From NCBI RefSeq assembly GCF_003144195.1, contig NW_020290001.1, positions 573,533-637,532 on the forward strand: a stretch of DNA of 64,000 bases, read 5' to 3'. A program made the translations under genes and the position numbers. This document shows positions 11,705-24,116 of the stretch, one piece after another (position 1 is the first letter of the stretch; every line of letters starts with the position of its first letter). The notes beneath the pieces are model-generated. The model did no database searches and had not been told where the DNA came from. It saw only the letters and a program-made list of their open reading frames with translations. The DNA is from Ceraceosorus guamensis. Its lineage: Eukaryota > Basidiomycota > Exobasidiomycetes > Ceraceosorales > Ceraceosoraceae.

Positions 11705-13021
11705 CTTGCTCGAGGATGACGAGGCTTGAATGAGGGGTGGAAACTTCGCATCGCTTACATGAAGCGAGATTTATGCCTACTTAAGCATCTTGCGAGGGAG
11801 TCGCTGTCCAGTATCGGAGCAAGGATGGTCGACTGCTTGTTCATGATCACTGAGAAATTGGGACGCTCGAGCCTAATCGCAGCACTTTGCGGAGACTTGG
11901 GCGCTCCATGTCTGCGCACCAGCAGCTTGAACAAAGCCCGTGCCACCACCACATTTAGAGCTTTGATTGTCGGAGTCGGACACGCCAATCCATGACAAGA
12001 AGCTTGCAGGTGCAGGAACCGCCGGGCTTGATCTGCAGGACATCCTACCTGTAGCCTTCGCGCTCTTGAACCCCCATCGTCTTGCATATCCATCCTGCTT
12101 TGCACGGAAGACGGCTGGGGGATCATTCATGCTGGTCGTTGTGGGCCGTCAGAGCCCGCATCGAGCCTCCATACACGTTGTGAAGCGCTTCTGTTTCACC
12201 TGGGAAAGTGATGGTGTCCGGCCGCTCTTCACTGCGCGCATCAGAGGCTAGAGTGTAGGTGCATTCCTTTGTGCTGGCCCCTGCACGCGTGTAGATGCAG
12301 GTGTCAACCGCATGATTTGGGCACGAAGGTCCTTGTGAGGCACTTTGCATCCCTGTGCGATGCTCTCTCACCGCCCCTCCCACAGTGAAGTCATGCTGCG
12401 ACGATTTTGCTGTCTCTGCTTTGACGTGATGGCGCGTGGCCCTTCAAGAGAAGTCCATGCTCTCCAAGACATGTCGTTCTCGAGAGCCTGCGCATGAGGT
12501 GAATGCGGTCGTCACTGCTGCTGGGACGGCCCCTCGCGCGTCTATGCTGGCCAAAATTGGCACAGCCTACAGGGACACGTGACTGGCACATTCACCTTGA
12601 CTCCGCGATCGATGCATGCATGACGTTTGCGCGGCTCAGCGAGTCAAGAGTCTTGAGTGGAGTCGTGAGTCTGAACCCGGCAGGCAGCAGCTGCTGCATC
12701 CTAGCTGCTGCCATGGACGTCTCGGCGGCTCTCCACACCTGCTGCTGGCTCGTATCCAAGCTAGTCCGTTCATTTCATGGATCGACAGCCTGCTGGTCGC
12801 ACCGGCTTGGCGCTCATCAGAGCTTTCAACCTACGCCGCTGCGGCGTTTTGTACCGCGAGTCAAGACTTGCAAGCGTGACGCTCTCCTTCGAGGCGATTT
12901 CTTGATCACCGCGTGCCGAGTCGGGTGAATTTGAGTCAGAAGAGCCTCGTCAGAGCTCCGCCTACTCTACCTTGGCCCCCTGCGACAACATCATCCTCAC
13001 CGGCCCCAACACACCAGTCCC
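11705..13021. other. 1.3-kb intergenic region between P450 and lipase genes
   Basis: Divergent-promoter region with no supported exon. It carries a TGCATGCA palindrome (12613-12620) and a compact group of dispersed motifs: GAGTCAAGAG, TCTTGAGTGG and AGTCGTGAGTC between 12641 and 12672, and GAGTCAAGACTTGCAAG near 12858. Confidence 0.5.
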
Positions 13022-15790
13022 ATGCTGAGCATCGCGCGTACGCATTGCAGGCGCCAAGCAAGACACCTCAAGGCTTCTCGAATGCTCCCTCAGTCCTGGC
13101 AAGCAGCATTTGGAGGAACGAGAGCTGCTGAACAAGCAGCTGCGCACACGCAGCAAGTCTCGAGCCAAGAGGCTTCCGACGATGGACTAGCAGTGGAGCA
13201 GAGAGAAGCTAGGGAGGCGAGCGCCGAATTACCTTCGCAGCATGATGCCATGCACTCTCTCAGCAGTCGTGGCGCCGCGGGGGCGGCGGGACAGTCGGCG
13301 TCAATGAGTGCGCCGCGAGAAATTGTCGATCTTGACGATACCCGGCAGAGGGCCTCCTTTGAGCTCGCAACCTATCGAGCATCGCACGATGGCGTCTCTC
13401 AAGCCACGCAGAATCTGGTCCACACAACGCACGACGGGCCAATCTATCGAAGCACTGATCCTTCTGGTCCATTGCGCTCCAAGGTGCAGACGGCCAAGCG
13501 ACGAAGTTCGAGCCCCGTCTCGGCACGTCGGTCATCTGAAAGTGTGCCGAGAAATCGTGAGGGGCCGTTGGAGCGGAGGAGTCCAGAGGATCAATCCGGG
13601 ACCAATGAGCTGCGTCAAGCTCTAGCAGAGGCCAAGATGGACCCCTTGCCCTCTGTCATTTCTGCTCCTGCGCAAGCGCACATTGCTCCCGACAAGAGTC
13701 CGCAAAGCCGAGCGCAAACCACTTTACAGGCAAGCGGTCGCGCGGTGGCAGCTCAAGCCGAGCGGCCAGGACCAGCAGGGAACGGTCGGACAAGCATGCC
13801 TCACGTTCCGCCGAGCTGGCTCGGTGCCTTGGGCTTCGTGGCGTCCAGCAGCGCAGACAGCTCGAGCGAGAGGACGCATAGACGGCAAACATCTCAAGCA
13901 TCTGCAGGGTCCATGGAAGGTAACGATAGAGTCGAAAAGCGAGCGTCCCCGGCCGCGAAAGCAGGAACATCAGCTCCATCCCTCCTTCGTTCCCTCTCTT
14001 CTCACAGCAGTCGAGGCTACGCTGCTCCAACTCTGGGACTGAACAGGCATGGCCTCGTTACCACGAGCGTTGGCTCTCCTGGTACTTCCACGAGCGCTGT
14101 AGGGCCGTCAAACGCTTCACCCGAGATACCATCTGCCGCTCACACGGCCATATCTGCCAGACAATTCGGAAGCTTGGCCCGCAGTGGCTCACCAGCCCAC
14201 GATGAATCGAGAGGTGCATGGAGCGGAGAGGCAGCAGTCAGGCGATTCTCAGCAAACGCAAATCAAACATACCTGGACGACGTGGAAGACGTGCCCTCCT
14301 TCTGGGACTTTGAGTTGAGCAGTGATGCTGATCACACAGCCGGCGTAAATCCTCAGCAGGCATCGACAACGCATGGCAAGGAGCAGACAGGATTTGTTGG
14401 CGCCATGTCGAGGTTACGAACCGCTATGGGCTTGCAACCTCCGGGCACCAATGATTGGTGGACCTCACATCGAGTCACCCTGGAAAATGCGCTGGCAAAG
14501 GCGTCGGAAGCAGCTCAATCCACGTCCTCCGGGATGATGACGGCGGCAAAGAAAGGAGAGGAGGAGACTGCAAAGACCGGCAAAGCTGCACGGGACACGT
14601 ACGACTCTGATGCGGTGGAGATCACGCCGCTGCGAGAGCAAAAGACTTGGGAGATACCCAAACATCCCATCGTGCTAGCACATGGCTTGTTCGGTTTCTC
14701 TTCGTTGGCTTTGGGACCCGTCACCATCAACTATTGGCGAGGCATCTCGGAAATGCTGCAGAAGAGAGGCACCGAATTCATCGTGGCTCGTGTACCAGCA
14801 AGCGCGACGATTGAAGAGAGGGCAGAAGCGTTGAGGGACATCATAGAGAAGGAGTTTCCCAATCGCGACATTTCACTCATTGGACATAGCATGGGAGGAC
14901 TGGATTGTCGATACTTGATCTCGAGGTTGGAGAACAAGTCGTTTCGAGTGAGATCTCTGACTACCATTGCTACGCCACATCGAGGCTCTAGCTTTGCAGA
15001 CTTCATAATACAGCAAGTGATTGGCGAAGAGAATATGCCGCGAGCACTCGCCCTCGTCAAGGCTCTTTCCATTCCTGGAGGTGGAGGAGCTTTCAAACAG
15101 CTGCAGCTAGGTCCCATGCAGAAATTCAACGAAGCGGTGAGCGGGCTACGTGGTTCGGCGAAGCGTCCCAGCTATACATGTTCACGCCCCTTATTGCGAG
15201 ATGGCTCACAGACACCCAACGTGGACGGCGTCAAATGTAAGCTCTTCTTATGGCAATGACCGAGCGTCGTGGTCTCTGAATTTTGTGCAATGTTCTTTCT
15301 CGACCGTCTGCTAGATTTCTCTTACGGAGCAGCCTTCCAGCCTGGCATGTTTAGCGAATGGCGCGTGCCCTTTGGGATAATCTACGAGCAAGAGGGAGCC
15401 AATGATGGCCTGGTCAGCGTCAAGAGCTCCAAGTGGGGCGAATACGCAGGCACGCTCGGGGCCAACCACTTGGAACTCATTGGTTAGTTCGCTCGGATTG
15501 CTCACATCTGGCTAATTCAATGGCCCTGAAATTCTCCTCTGTTATGCTATCCAGGCTGGGTCAACGCCGTCAAGTCGCAGTGGCAGCGCATGACTGGTGG
15601 AGAAGAACCTTTTGACCCAAACAGGTCAGTCTCGCAGCAGATCCTCATTTCGCGCAATGACCTGCTCGTCTTGCTGGGTGCAGCATCGCTAGTCCGAGCC
15701 AACGAATTCTGAAGCTCTGTTCTGCTTTCCTTCAACGCATACAGGCTCTATCTACAAATCTGCGACGACCTCGCTCGGGAAGGCTTCTGA
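13022..15790 (+). CDS. Tgl2-like alpha/beta-hydrolase lipase (807 aa)
   Basis: Second member of the lipase family found at 6103. Exons 13022-15136, 15212-15236, 15315-15482, 15555-15624, 15745-15790. The N-terminus (MLSIARTHCRRQARHLKASR) looks like a mitochondrial presequence. About 500 residues of Ser/Ala/Arg-rich low-complexity sequence follow before the lipase core. Core motifs are HPIVLAHGLFGFSSLA, Ser623 in LIGHSMGGLD, TIATPHRGSSF, Asp744 in EGANDGLVSVKSSKWGEY and His765 in GANHLELIGW. This C-terminal half matches the Tgl2 architecture more closely than the 6103 gene does, including the final LYLQICDDLAREGF. Exon 2 is only 25 nt (eight codons plus one base). Neutral lipid hydrolysis in mitochondria is inferred from the family, not shown. 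Confidence 0.88.
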
Positions 15791-15931
15791 TCCATTTAGG
15801 GCGCATGTGACCACCGCCGCTCGTCGGACGAAGCAGATGTCACACAAAGGCATGCCTGAAGTCCCCTAGAGCTGAAGCAGAGCATCCAGCCAGACAGATG
15901 TCTCGAAGCCGGGGCAGTCCAACATTCTTCG

Positions 15932-17606
15932 TCACATTCGGCCACTCGTGGGATGAACGCCCTCCTGTGCGCGCTCTGCTACCCAACGTTTGTCGAGTGA
16001 GTCGAGCCAGATGTCTTCCCATGTATACGTTGCATCTGACGCCGACCCAGACGCTGCACCGCCAGAGCTGGCTTTGTCCGCCTGCCTGAAGTCGTCATCT
16101 TCATCCAGGCATTTGACGACTATGGATCTTTTCTCGGAGATTGAGCCTGTTGGGGCCGCAATTGGCTCTGTTCGGGTATCCTGCAATAGTTTGACAAGAT
16201 GCAAAAAGATCCCTCGAGCCGCTGGAATGTGTAGACTCTCGGGATAGCCCTTGTATAGCTCTTGCACAATTGTTCGTGCTGTCCACGCGTCGTCTGTGGA
16301 CTCCGGGGCAGATTTCGGACGCAAAAGCAACTCGAGCACTTGGGATTCGCGTTCTAGCCTGTGAGAGATGTATTCCCTGATGCTGGCTTTTCCCTGAACG
16401 AGGATAGGGCCATGAGAGGGGTAGAGCCTGTTCTCCGGCGTGCTTGCTTGCGCCTGATTCGAAGCCTCTTCGAGACGCTCAAAGCTCTTCCCGTACGCCT
16501 CACGAGGGGTCGAGCTTCTTTCGAGAGCGTCCGACATGCGCTTCAAGCTTTGCAAGTAGACGCGCAAGTCTTCAAATACGCTCGTGCCTTGTCCCAAAAC
16601 ATTGTCACCAGTGTAAAGCGAAGCTTCTTGAGCCAAGAACAAGCAAATGTGATCACCCGTATGACCCGGAGTGTGCAAGATTTGCAAAGTCGTCATATCG
16701 CCAGACGTCTCATCAAGCGCGAGATGCTGCGGAAGCGCCGGGACGCCAGCATTGCGCTTCGATTGCGGCTGTTCGGTGGTGTTAGACCCGGTGGAGGAGA
16801 AGCTGATTCCGTTATTGGCAAGTTGGAAAGAGTCACCATCTTCGATCCAGTGCACATCTTCTCCACCCTCCGACTTTGCGAAGAGCGTAAAGCTGCAATC
16901 TTCGAGCAGCCGAGCCACCTCGTCCACCTCGCCAGCTGCGGCTTTGACTTTGTCTCGCAGCTTGTGTATCCGAGGAGGCTTGCTCTCATGCTCTCGTCGA
17001 ATATCGGCAAGCAGCTCGAGTACACTCGGCAGACCGCCCACGTGGTCTACGTGCCGATGAGTAAGAATTCTAGGCAGGAGGGCGGCAAACGATGTGTTGA
17101 GGTGAAAGGGACACGATGACCTTGATTCGAGCCGGCAACGCCACCGGTCGAGGAACTCACATGTCAGTGATGGTGAAGCGAGGATAAGGATCAGAACTTG
17201 AGCTCGCGACCGAGCTCGTTTGATGAGTGCCGCTCCAAACGTGTTCATCTCGACCAAGCAAGACACCTCTCAGCGTGTCGATGTATGCGCTCTTTCCCTC
17301 CGCTGCATCGATGAGGACGCAAGGCAGCGCATCCACATTTCGTCTATCGGCATGATCGACGGCTGATGGCACAGGCGCATGAACGAGGTAGGTGTTCGTG
17401 CCTTCGGATAGATGTAGAGCGGGCAGCAGATCTCGCGATCAGCCTCCTCATACGCGAGCTTCTTGTCAGAGCTTGAAGAGCTCGTTATTGCAAAACCTGG
17501 GCTGCTCACCTTGCAGTGTGAACTTGCCTGGATTGGAACCGAGAACGCGCACGACCCTCGAGGAGAGCCGAGTGACTTGCTCCAAATGCACCAACGCTTC
17601 TGACAT
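15932..17606 (-). CDS. LACTB2-type metallo-beta-lactamase fold hydrolase (491 aa)
   Basis: Metallo-beta-lactamase superfamily protein closest to LACTB2, a mitochondrial single-strand endoribonuclease in animals. Exons 17510-17606, 17161-17401, 15932-17069. The N-terminus LSSRVVRVLGSNPGKFTLQG followed by TNTYLVHAP is the LACTB2 signature and fixes the start at MSEALVHLEQ. Metal ligands are in THRHVDHVGG (residues 116-125), HTPGHTGDHICL, LYTGDNVLGQGTS and YPSHGP. The protein is about 200 residues longer than human LACTB2, through acidic or polar inserts and a C-terminal tail (TYTWEDIWLDSLDKRW). It is tail-to-tail with the lipase gene (141 bases apart) and head-to-head with the transhydrogenase gene. 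RNA cleavage is inferred from the family; a generic thioesterase or hydrolase role is the alternative. Confidence 0.85.
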
Positions 17607-18172
17607 GACCAAACGCTCATCAGACTGCTGCTCTAGAGTGTGAGTAGAATCGCAAGCAGTCAATGCGTGGATGACAGTTCCGCCGTTGCACAATTTTGAA
17701 CCTTGAATGTGAAGATGTCGAGCACGACCTTTGTTTGGGCAACACCGTCGAATGCTCGGATCACGAGAAGAGCCGGTACCCGTGCTGCTGTGATGACAGT
17801 CACGTGACATTGATTTTCCCCGCTTTTGCTCTCGGCCCAATTCTCTGTGGGGTTGCCGATGCCCGGGCGGCGGGCAAGCATCAGGCATCAGCGGCAGCTG
17901 CCACGCAGAAAGCTATGGCGCTGTGGGCTGCTGCGACCGTCACTGAGACTGTGCGGTGCGACTGGATGACACACAGGTGCTCCCGCCCGACTTGAATGTG
18001 AATGAGTGCTGCGATCCCTCTGGCAATTCACCTTAAGTGGCCTGCTTGTCATCCCCACCATCATTTGCCCAACTTCGCAGCGCGCTTCGTGCTCACTTCA
18101 TGCGCAACACACTGCTGATAGGCTCGACTTGAAAGACGGTCCTCGCGCGCGCACACCCACCCTCCTGGAACC
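17607..18172. promoter_or_regulatory. divergent promoter region (LACTB2-like / ADHFE1)
   Basis: A 566-base head-to-head interval that must hold the promoters of both flanking genes. No clear TATA box was found. A CT/CA-rich leader precedes the right-hand ATG at 18173. Confidence 0.45.
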
Positions 18173-20031
18173 ATGGTTCGACCTGCCGCGCCTTCTACGC
18201 GCAATGCGATCTGTGAGTAGCTCGACTGTATCCCGAACGCATCCAGACATCACTTCCAACGAATCAAACGATCACACTTCGGCACTCGTCGACCTCATAT
18301 GCGCGCAAACGGGCGGCAGCTTGCTTGACCTGTCTGGGTTAAGCTGGCAGTGTGTCGTGTGCCAGCCGCAGGCGCCTAGGAAGGCCTCTACTTACACAGC
18401 TTTTGTCAATTTGGCACGTGTCGCCTGACTTGCCTGCCCACTCCTCCCATTCTTGCAGTCAACCTCATGCGGCAAGCACATGGGGCGGGCTGCCCGTGCC
18501 ACGGATGCTCGAGCATGCGAGGAGAGACGACTTCAGCTTTGCGAGCAGGATTGGGCATGATCAACACTCACAACACGCTCTCCTCAACTCGGCGGTCCTA
18601 TGCCTCTCCCGTTCCTCTGGCTGCTCAAAAGGAGTACGCCTTCGAGCTTGCGGCCAGCAACATTCGATTTGGAGAAGGAGTGACGCAGGAGTTGGGCCAG
18701 GACTTCAAGAACATGAAGGCGAGAAAGGTGGGCGTATTCACGGATAGCACAGTCAGGCACTTGACCCCTATGAAGCAATCCATCGAAGCGCTGGAGCGTG
18801 AAGGTGTCAAGTACGAGATCTTTGACCGAGTACGCGTGGAGCCCAACGACAAGAGCTGGGCGGACGCCATCTCTTTTGCTCGAGCCAACGACTTTTCTCA
18901 CTTTTTGGCAGTGGGCGGGGGAAGCGCAATGGACACTGCCAAAGTGGCCAACTTGTTCACTTGCTATCCTGAAGCGGATATTTTGGAGTTCGTGAATGCG
19001 CCTATAGGTAGGGGCACGCCGGTGGACAAGGTCTTGAGACCCCTGCTTGCTGTTCCTACCACAGCGGGTACAGGCTCAGAGACGACAGGCACGGCCATCT
19101 TTGATCACACAGAGACGTCAGCCAAGACGGGCATCGCCTCGCGTGCCATGCGACCTCTGCTCGGAATCGTCGATCCGTACAACACCGAGACGTGCCCGAC
19201 GGCTGTTCATGTCAGTGCAGGTCTTGACGTGCTCTTCCACGCCCTCGAGAGCTACACTGCTATCCCCTACACCGAAAGAGCAAGACCAGCGGGTCCTCTG
19301 CAAAGGCCAGCTTACCAGGGCCGGAATCCCATCTCGGACGTCTTTTCGCTCTGGGCCTTGAAGCAGACTGTCAAGTACCTCCCTCGCGTGGCCAAAGACC
19401 GGACAGATGTAGAGGCTCGCGGACAGATGCTTCTAGCTGCTACATTTGCAGGCATCGGCTTTGGAAATGCGGGTGTGCATCTCTGTCATGGAATCTCGTA
19501 CCCCATCTCGGGGCTCAACAAGACCCTGGCCAATTACTATCATCCCGGCTATGCGTCTGATCATCCCATCATTCCTCATGGTCTTTCCGTCTGCTTGACT
19601 GGTCCAGCAGTCTTTGAGTTCACAGCCGCATCAGCGCCCGAAAGGCACAGAGAAATTGCGGAAATCTTTGCTACGGAGGAAGACGCTGGACAGGATTCGA
19701 TCGCTAGGCTGGCCGACGACCAGATCGGACAGGTTGTCTACGACCGTATTGCTCGATTCCTCACCAAGACTCTCGGCATGCCTAGAGGTCTTGCTGCTGT
19801 CGGATACAAGTCGGAACATGGTGAGTCAGCGCTCTACTGAGCAAACAGGCTAAAGTACGTCGCTGACAGCAGCCCACTTACACCACGCCATCTTCAGTGT
19901 CCGCCCTCGTCAAAGGGTCCATTCCTCAGCGTCGTGTTCTCGACTTGGCACCTGGCATTGGCGACGTGACTGGTGGCTCGGATGGCCAGGCGCAGCTCAC
20001 TCAAATCATCGAGCGCAGTCTTAGCTACTGA
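18173..20031 (+). CDS. ADHFE1: hydroxyacid-oxoacid transhydrogenase (iron-type alcohol dehydrogenase)
   Basis: Group III iron-dependent dehydrogenase of the ADHFE1/HOT type, which in animals transfers hydride from 4-hydroxybutyrate to 2-oxoglutarate in mitochondria, yielding succinic semialdehyde and D-2-hydroxyglutarate. Exons 18173-18212, 18459-19820, 19898-20031; 511 aa. I place the start in a 40-nt first exon (MVRPAAPSTRNAI) because splicing to 18459 extends the homologous N-terminus. Core motifs are YAFELAASNIRFGEG, AVGGGSAMDTAKVANL (nucleotide loop), PTTAGTGSETTGTAIF, LDVLFHALESYT and the metal-region HLCHGISYPISG and HPIIPHGLS. The N-terminal GCPCHGC cluster in the presumed presequence is notable. 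Its 3' end lies 208 bases from the end of the convergent BRE4-like gene. Confidence 0.93.
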
Positions 20032-20239
20032 TGATGCCACCAGGCACTGCCTGACTCTTGGATCTTTGACAGGATTGCCGCCAAGGACGTGCAAGGCGTA
20101 AGCCTAGTGAGGTGTAGTAATTTATTATTATACAAGTTGCAGACATGCTACCATTGCTATCCTGCGTCTGCGTCTGCATCTCGAGAACGCAAAGGAGGGT
20201 CCGAGGAGAGTTACGAGTGTACATGGCAGAGGTCCGCGA

Positions 20240-23200
20240 CTATGAGCGATGAGGCGGATTGCTGAACGCGTAATGATTACGACTGGAACTCCAATCCGCA
20301 GGAACGGGATAACTTTCCCCCACGAGAGCCTTGGTCGCCATGCAAAGCTTATCGATGCGCAACACGATGCCAAAAGCGATGGTCATGCCTACTGCAAAAG
20401 CTTGATACTGCTCCGATTGAAGTGTAGCCATGTCGACGTGCTTTGGCAATCTGTATGCGTCGTGTGCTAGAGGACTTGGATCTCCGACCATAGACTCCGC
20501 TGTATGCATCTCTGAAGCGGCAACGTTGTCGGATGCGACCTTGCCTTCGTCGGAAACGTCTGTGAGCTCATAGCTCGTGCCGCTGACAAGCAGTCTATCC
20601 ATCAGCACGGGCATGACTTGAGGTAGAGGCTCGCCGCTCCGCAGTGCAGTTGCGCACAGCGACAATACGGATATGCAATCTGCCAAGAAGCCCGGATCCA
20701 AGAAACGCGTCTTTCGAAGAAGGGCGGCAGAATATCCTTCGCCTAACTTCTCCGTCACGGTGACTGCGTGCGACAGCAGCTTCGATAGTTCCATCGCGAC
20801 AGCTGATAATTCCTCGTACCGCTTGACCGGCCACTTGCCTCGCAGCGAAAACTCGTAAGTGACGACGGAGCGAGTCAGCGCAAGCCTTCGCAGCTTGCTC
20901 CTCGTTGCCAGCAGCCTTTTTGTCAGCTCTGTGGGCGATCGATCGGGATGATGGGGTGCCGAAGCGTACGCGACGACGTCGCAGTAGAGTTGGCAGAGCT
21001 CAGAGATTGTCGCCGCATGGCCCAGGCGCTGGTACTTCCTCAGAGTGCTCGAAGGGGGCAGTATCGCCATGACCAGCGCTGCACCTGTGCCAATGAGGAC
21101 ACCAACGAACCTGCGCCAGGCTACAGTCCAGCCTACTCCGCGGAAACCAAACGTGGGATTGGTGGAGTCTTTGAGGCTGTAACCGAGCACCAGAGCCACA
21201 GTCACGCACGTGATGATGGACGTGATGGGCGGCCCTGGTGCGTTTAGCCTGACGAGCATAACGATGGGAAACGCTACGGCGGCGGTCACCATGAGCGTGT
21301 AAGGGCTGGATGCGTGATATCCTGTAGGCGCTGCGATGTACCAGATGACGAGCCCCATCGCGGCACCAGCAGTGGTGGCAATGAGTCTGGATACGAGACC
21401 AAATGCGACCTCTCCTCGATGCCTAGCCATGGTCAGCTGTGCCATGAACAAGCTCCAGACGGCTTTATTGACGTAGCAGAATCTGGCCGAGCTGCGCATG
21501 AACTGAGGTAGGCTCAGAAAAGCCGTGACGGCGGCTGCCTTGAGGCAGAAGAGCATGTTGCCACGTCCGAGAGTGTGAAGGAAGGTGCTGGCACGAGTGC
21601 CAATTTGTTGAATAGCTCCTTGTGGTTCCAGCGCATCAGGATCGCGCCTCTTTGTTCGTCCTAGCATGGAGGAGTGGCCCGGACCCATGTGTGCAGGATC
21701 TTCATCATCATGCCCATGCTCTCCATCAGCAGTACCCTCGGAGTGCCACGCTTCCGCGGAGAAGATGTGAGGTAGCGAGGGCAGCCAGAAGCGCCCACCG
21801 ATCGCATCTTGACGCTCTTCCATCTTGACGATCGCTTCCAACAGGGTGATCAGCCTCTCGCCAAAGCGTGCCGTGTGGAACTGGAACACAAATCCTTGAT
21901 ATCTGTGAATCAGGACATGTGTTTGGGGATCAGCACCTCGCAAGGAAGCAATCTTGCCAACAGAAGAGACGCTCACAAGTAACGGTGCGGAGGTCTCTCC
22001 TCCGGACTGCCCGTGCACTCAATGGTCGCTCTGAAAGGCTCAATCAAGCCTAGACGCGCCGTATGAAACCTTTCAAGGGCGCTGGACAAAGACTCCAATA
22101 CTTCTTGTGAGCTCTTGCGCTTTTCTGCGTCTGCACTTGGTAGCCCTCCGATGACTTTGCCCAAGACCCTGCGTCGCAAGAGTGCCAGCCTAGTGCGGTT
22201 GAGGTCCGCCAACCAGCTAAGGATGTGATCGAGAGCGTCCGCTTGAGCAGCGAGCAGCTCGGAAGTCGTTTCGCCGAGCAAACGAGTGCACTGCTCGGTG
22301 AACTTGTTGTGCGCTTCGCGATGCAGTTGCGTCTCTATCGCTGCGTATCGCAGAGCCTCCCATGCCCCTACCCTCGGAGCTGGCTCTGGACTATGATGGC
22401 GTGATCTAGGAAGGTGGAGGTGAGCGAGTCGCGGTAGGAACGCGCCGTGATGAGCCTGACGTGTGTTGCCGGAGCTATCTTGCGACGAACGAGGAGTGGA
22501 AGTCGAGGAGCTGCCCTTCTCTCGAGCCGCAAAAGGCGCCAAAGAGGATGGACGGTGGGCAGCCTTGTCGGCGTGCGAGACATCCTGAAAAGGTTGCGGA
22601 CCTTCTATTCCCGGCGTGGCAGGTCTGCTCGGGGCTCGCGATGCAGGCCGACTTTGCTGACCATGGCTCTCATCCTCGAAGCCAGGCTGTTGACAAAGGT
22701 GCGGAAAACGGTCATGCTTCATATCTGCACGTATGAGCCGATAATAGTAGGCCATGCCGTCCATAGGGCTCATGAGGGCGCGAACCAGTGCGATAAGACT
22801 GCTCAAATCCTGTCCGCTCGCAACGCCAAAGCTCACTTCGCGGGTGAGAAGCCGGCCAGCTCCAACGAGTGCCAAGATCCCGCCTTCACTCTTGGTCATC
22901 AGGTCGTGGACTTGGGTAAAATTGAAGTCAGGATCCAGAGGACTTTGCTGCAGCAGTTCAATTTGGCTCCTAGCTGCGTCACGCATGGGTGCCAGGACTG
23001 CCACGAGCTTGTCGGCAAAGCTGCTGTTGACGCTCTTCGGGAAGAAGAACAGCGCGACGACTGCGGAGCGCAGGCAGTAGAGCGTCAGCGCCCGATTGGC
23101 GTGCGTGCGAACTCTACAGTAAGCCTTTTTCATGGTGGAGCTCACCAATATTGACCGCAGCCTTGAGTGCCAGTGGCTTGATGATGGTCGTGGCTAGCAT

Positions 23201-24116
23201 GTAATCAGGGTATGGAAACAAGGGTTGATAACCCAACGCTACATCCAAGCAGATGCACGACAGGATCGCCGCAAACAGGAAAGGTCTATGGAAGTATGCG
23301 AACGGCACATTTCAGTGACTTTTGGCTCGAAGCACTACCAATGCGGCCGTCTGACACTCACGAGGGCCCGAAGCGTACCTTGAGGTAGAGCAGAGCAGCA
23401 GCACCGATGGACAGAAAGAAGCCGCATATGACCGCTTCCCCGCCCTGTATATAATCTCCAGAGAAGATGGAGGCCAAAGGAGCCTCCGTCGGAGCCAACT
23501 GATACGTGCGGGCCTGAACAGCGATAGCCGTGCCGAGGCAAGACCAAGCCCAAGCGATGAGCAGCAGTCCCAGTGTGAAGATTTCTCGCTCGATCACTGC
23601 CACCACTGGCAGTTCGCAAGGTTGAATGAAGACGCCGACGAGCAGCAAGAAGCTCGCGTTGCCGAGTTGACGCTCGATGGGCTCGATCACCATCAGCAAT
23701 AAGCAGATCCAAGCTACGATGGCAGAGCGGAGTACTGGCTTGAATTTTGCCCAGCTTGTGAGCACGGGCACAGTCCACGCGATCATGGGAGGAAGCAAGC
23801 GCAGAGCATTGAGGCTGTTCTTGGGCTTTTGCGGCTCAAGGTGGGGTGAGCCTTCCTTTGTCTCCTGTTCATGCGGCGCAGTCCCTTTGCTTGTCGAGCT
23901 CTCGAATCGCTGTCGCCTCGCCTCTCGCTCTGGATCAATCGAGGATTCAGCCCCCGCGTGCTCCCCCCTCCGAACGGCTTCGACGCCAGCACCTGCACGC
24001 CGTCGGGGTCGTTCCTGCAGTACAGATACATCCCTAGCATTGCTGGTTTCTAGTGTCCTCTGCGCTTGCCGATCCGTGTCCTCTCGTAGTGGGTGCAAAG
24101 GGATCGAGGACTGCAT
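20240..24116 (-). CDS. BRE4-like putative transporter, aromatic-acid-exporter/DUF2421 family
   Basis: Large polytopic membrane protein related to yeast Bre4 (brefeldin A sensitivity) and to plant/bacterial aromatic acid exporters. Exons 23362-24116, 23146-23285, 21977-23060, 20240-21902; about 1,213 aa from the ATG at 24116. An N-terminal charged tail is followed by a first membrane bundle (for example AIVAWICLLLMVIEPI, ASFLLLVGVFIQP, IFTLGLLLIAWAWSCLG, AVICGFFLSIGAAALLYL, FLFAAILSCICLDVALG). A cytosolic central region of roughly 400 residues comes next. A second bundle in the last exon includes GLVSRLIATTAGAAMGLVIW, ITSIITCVTVALVLGYSL and RFVGVLIGTGAALVMAILPP. Substrate and compartment are unknown. 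The first exon is uncertain: an alternative start in a tiny upstream exon (MSTASK, near 24200) cannot be excluded. Confidence 0.85.

Noticed and set aside
12503-12928. 141-codon plus-strand open frame between P450 and lipase genes
   Set aside because: It has an irregular Cys/Ser/Trp composition, shows no domain, and sits in a motif-rich promoter region.
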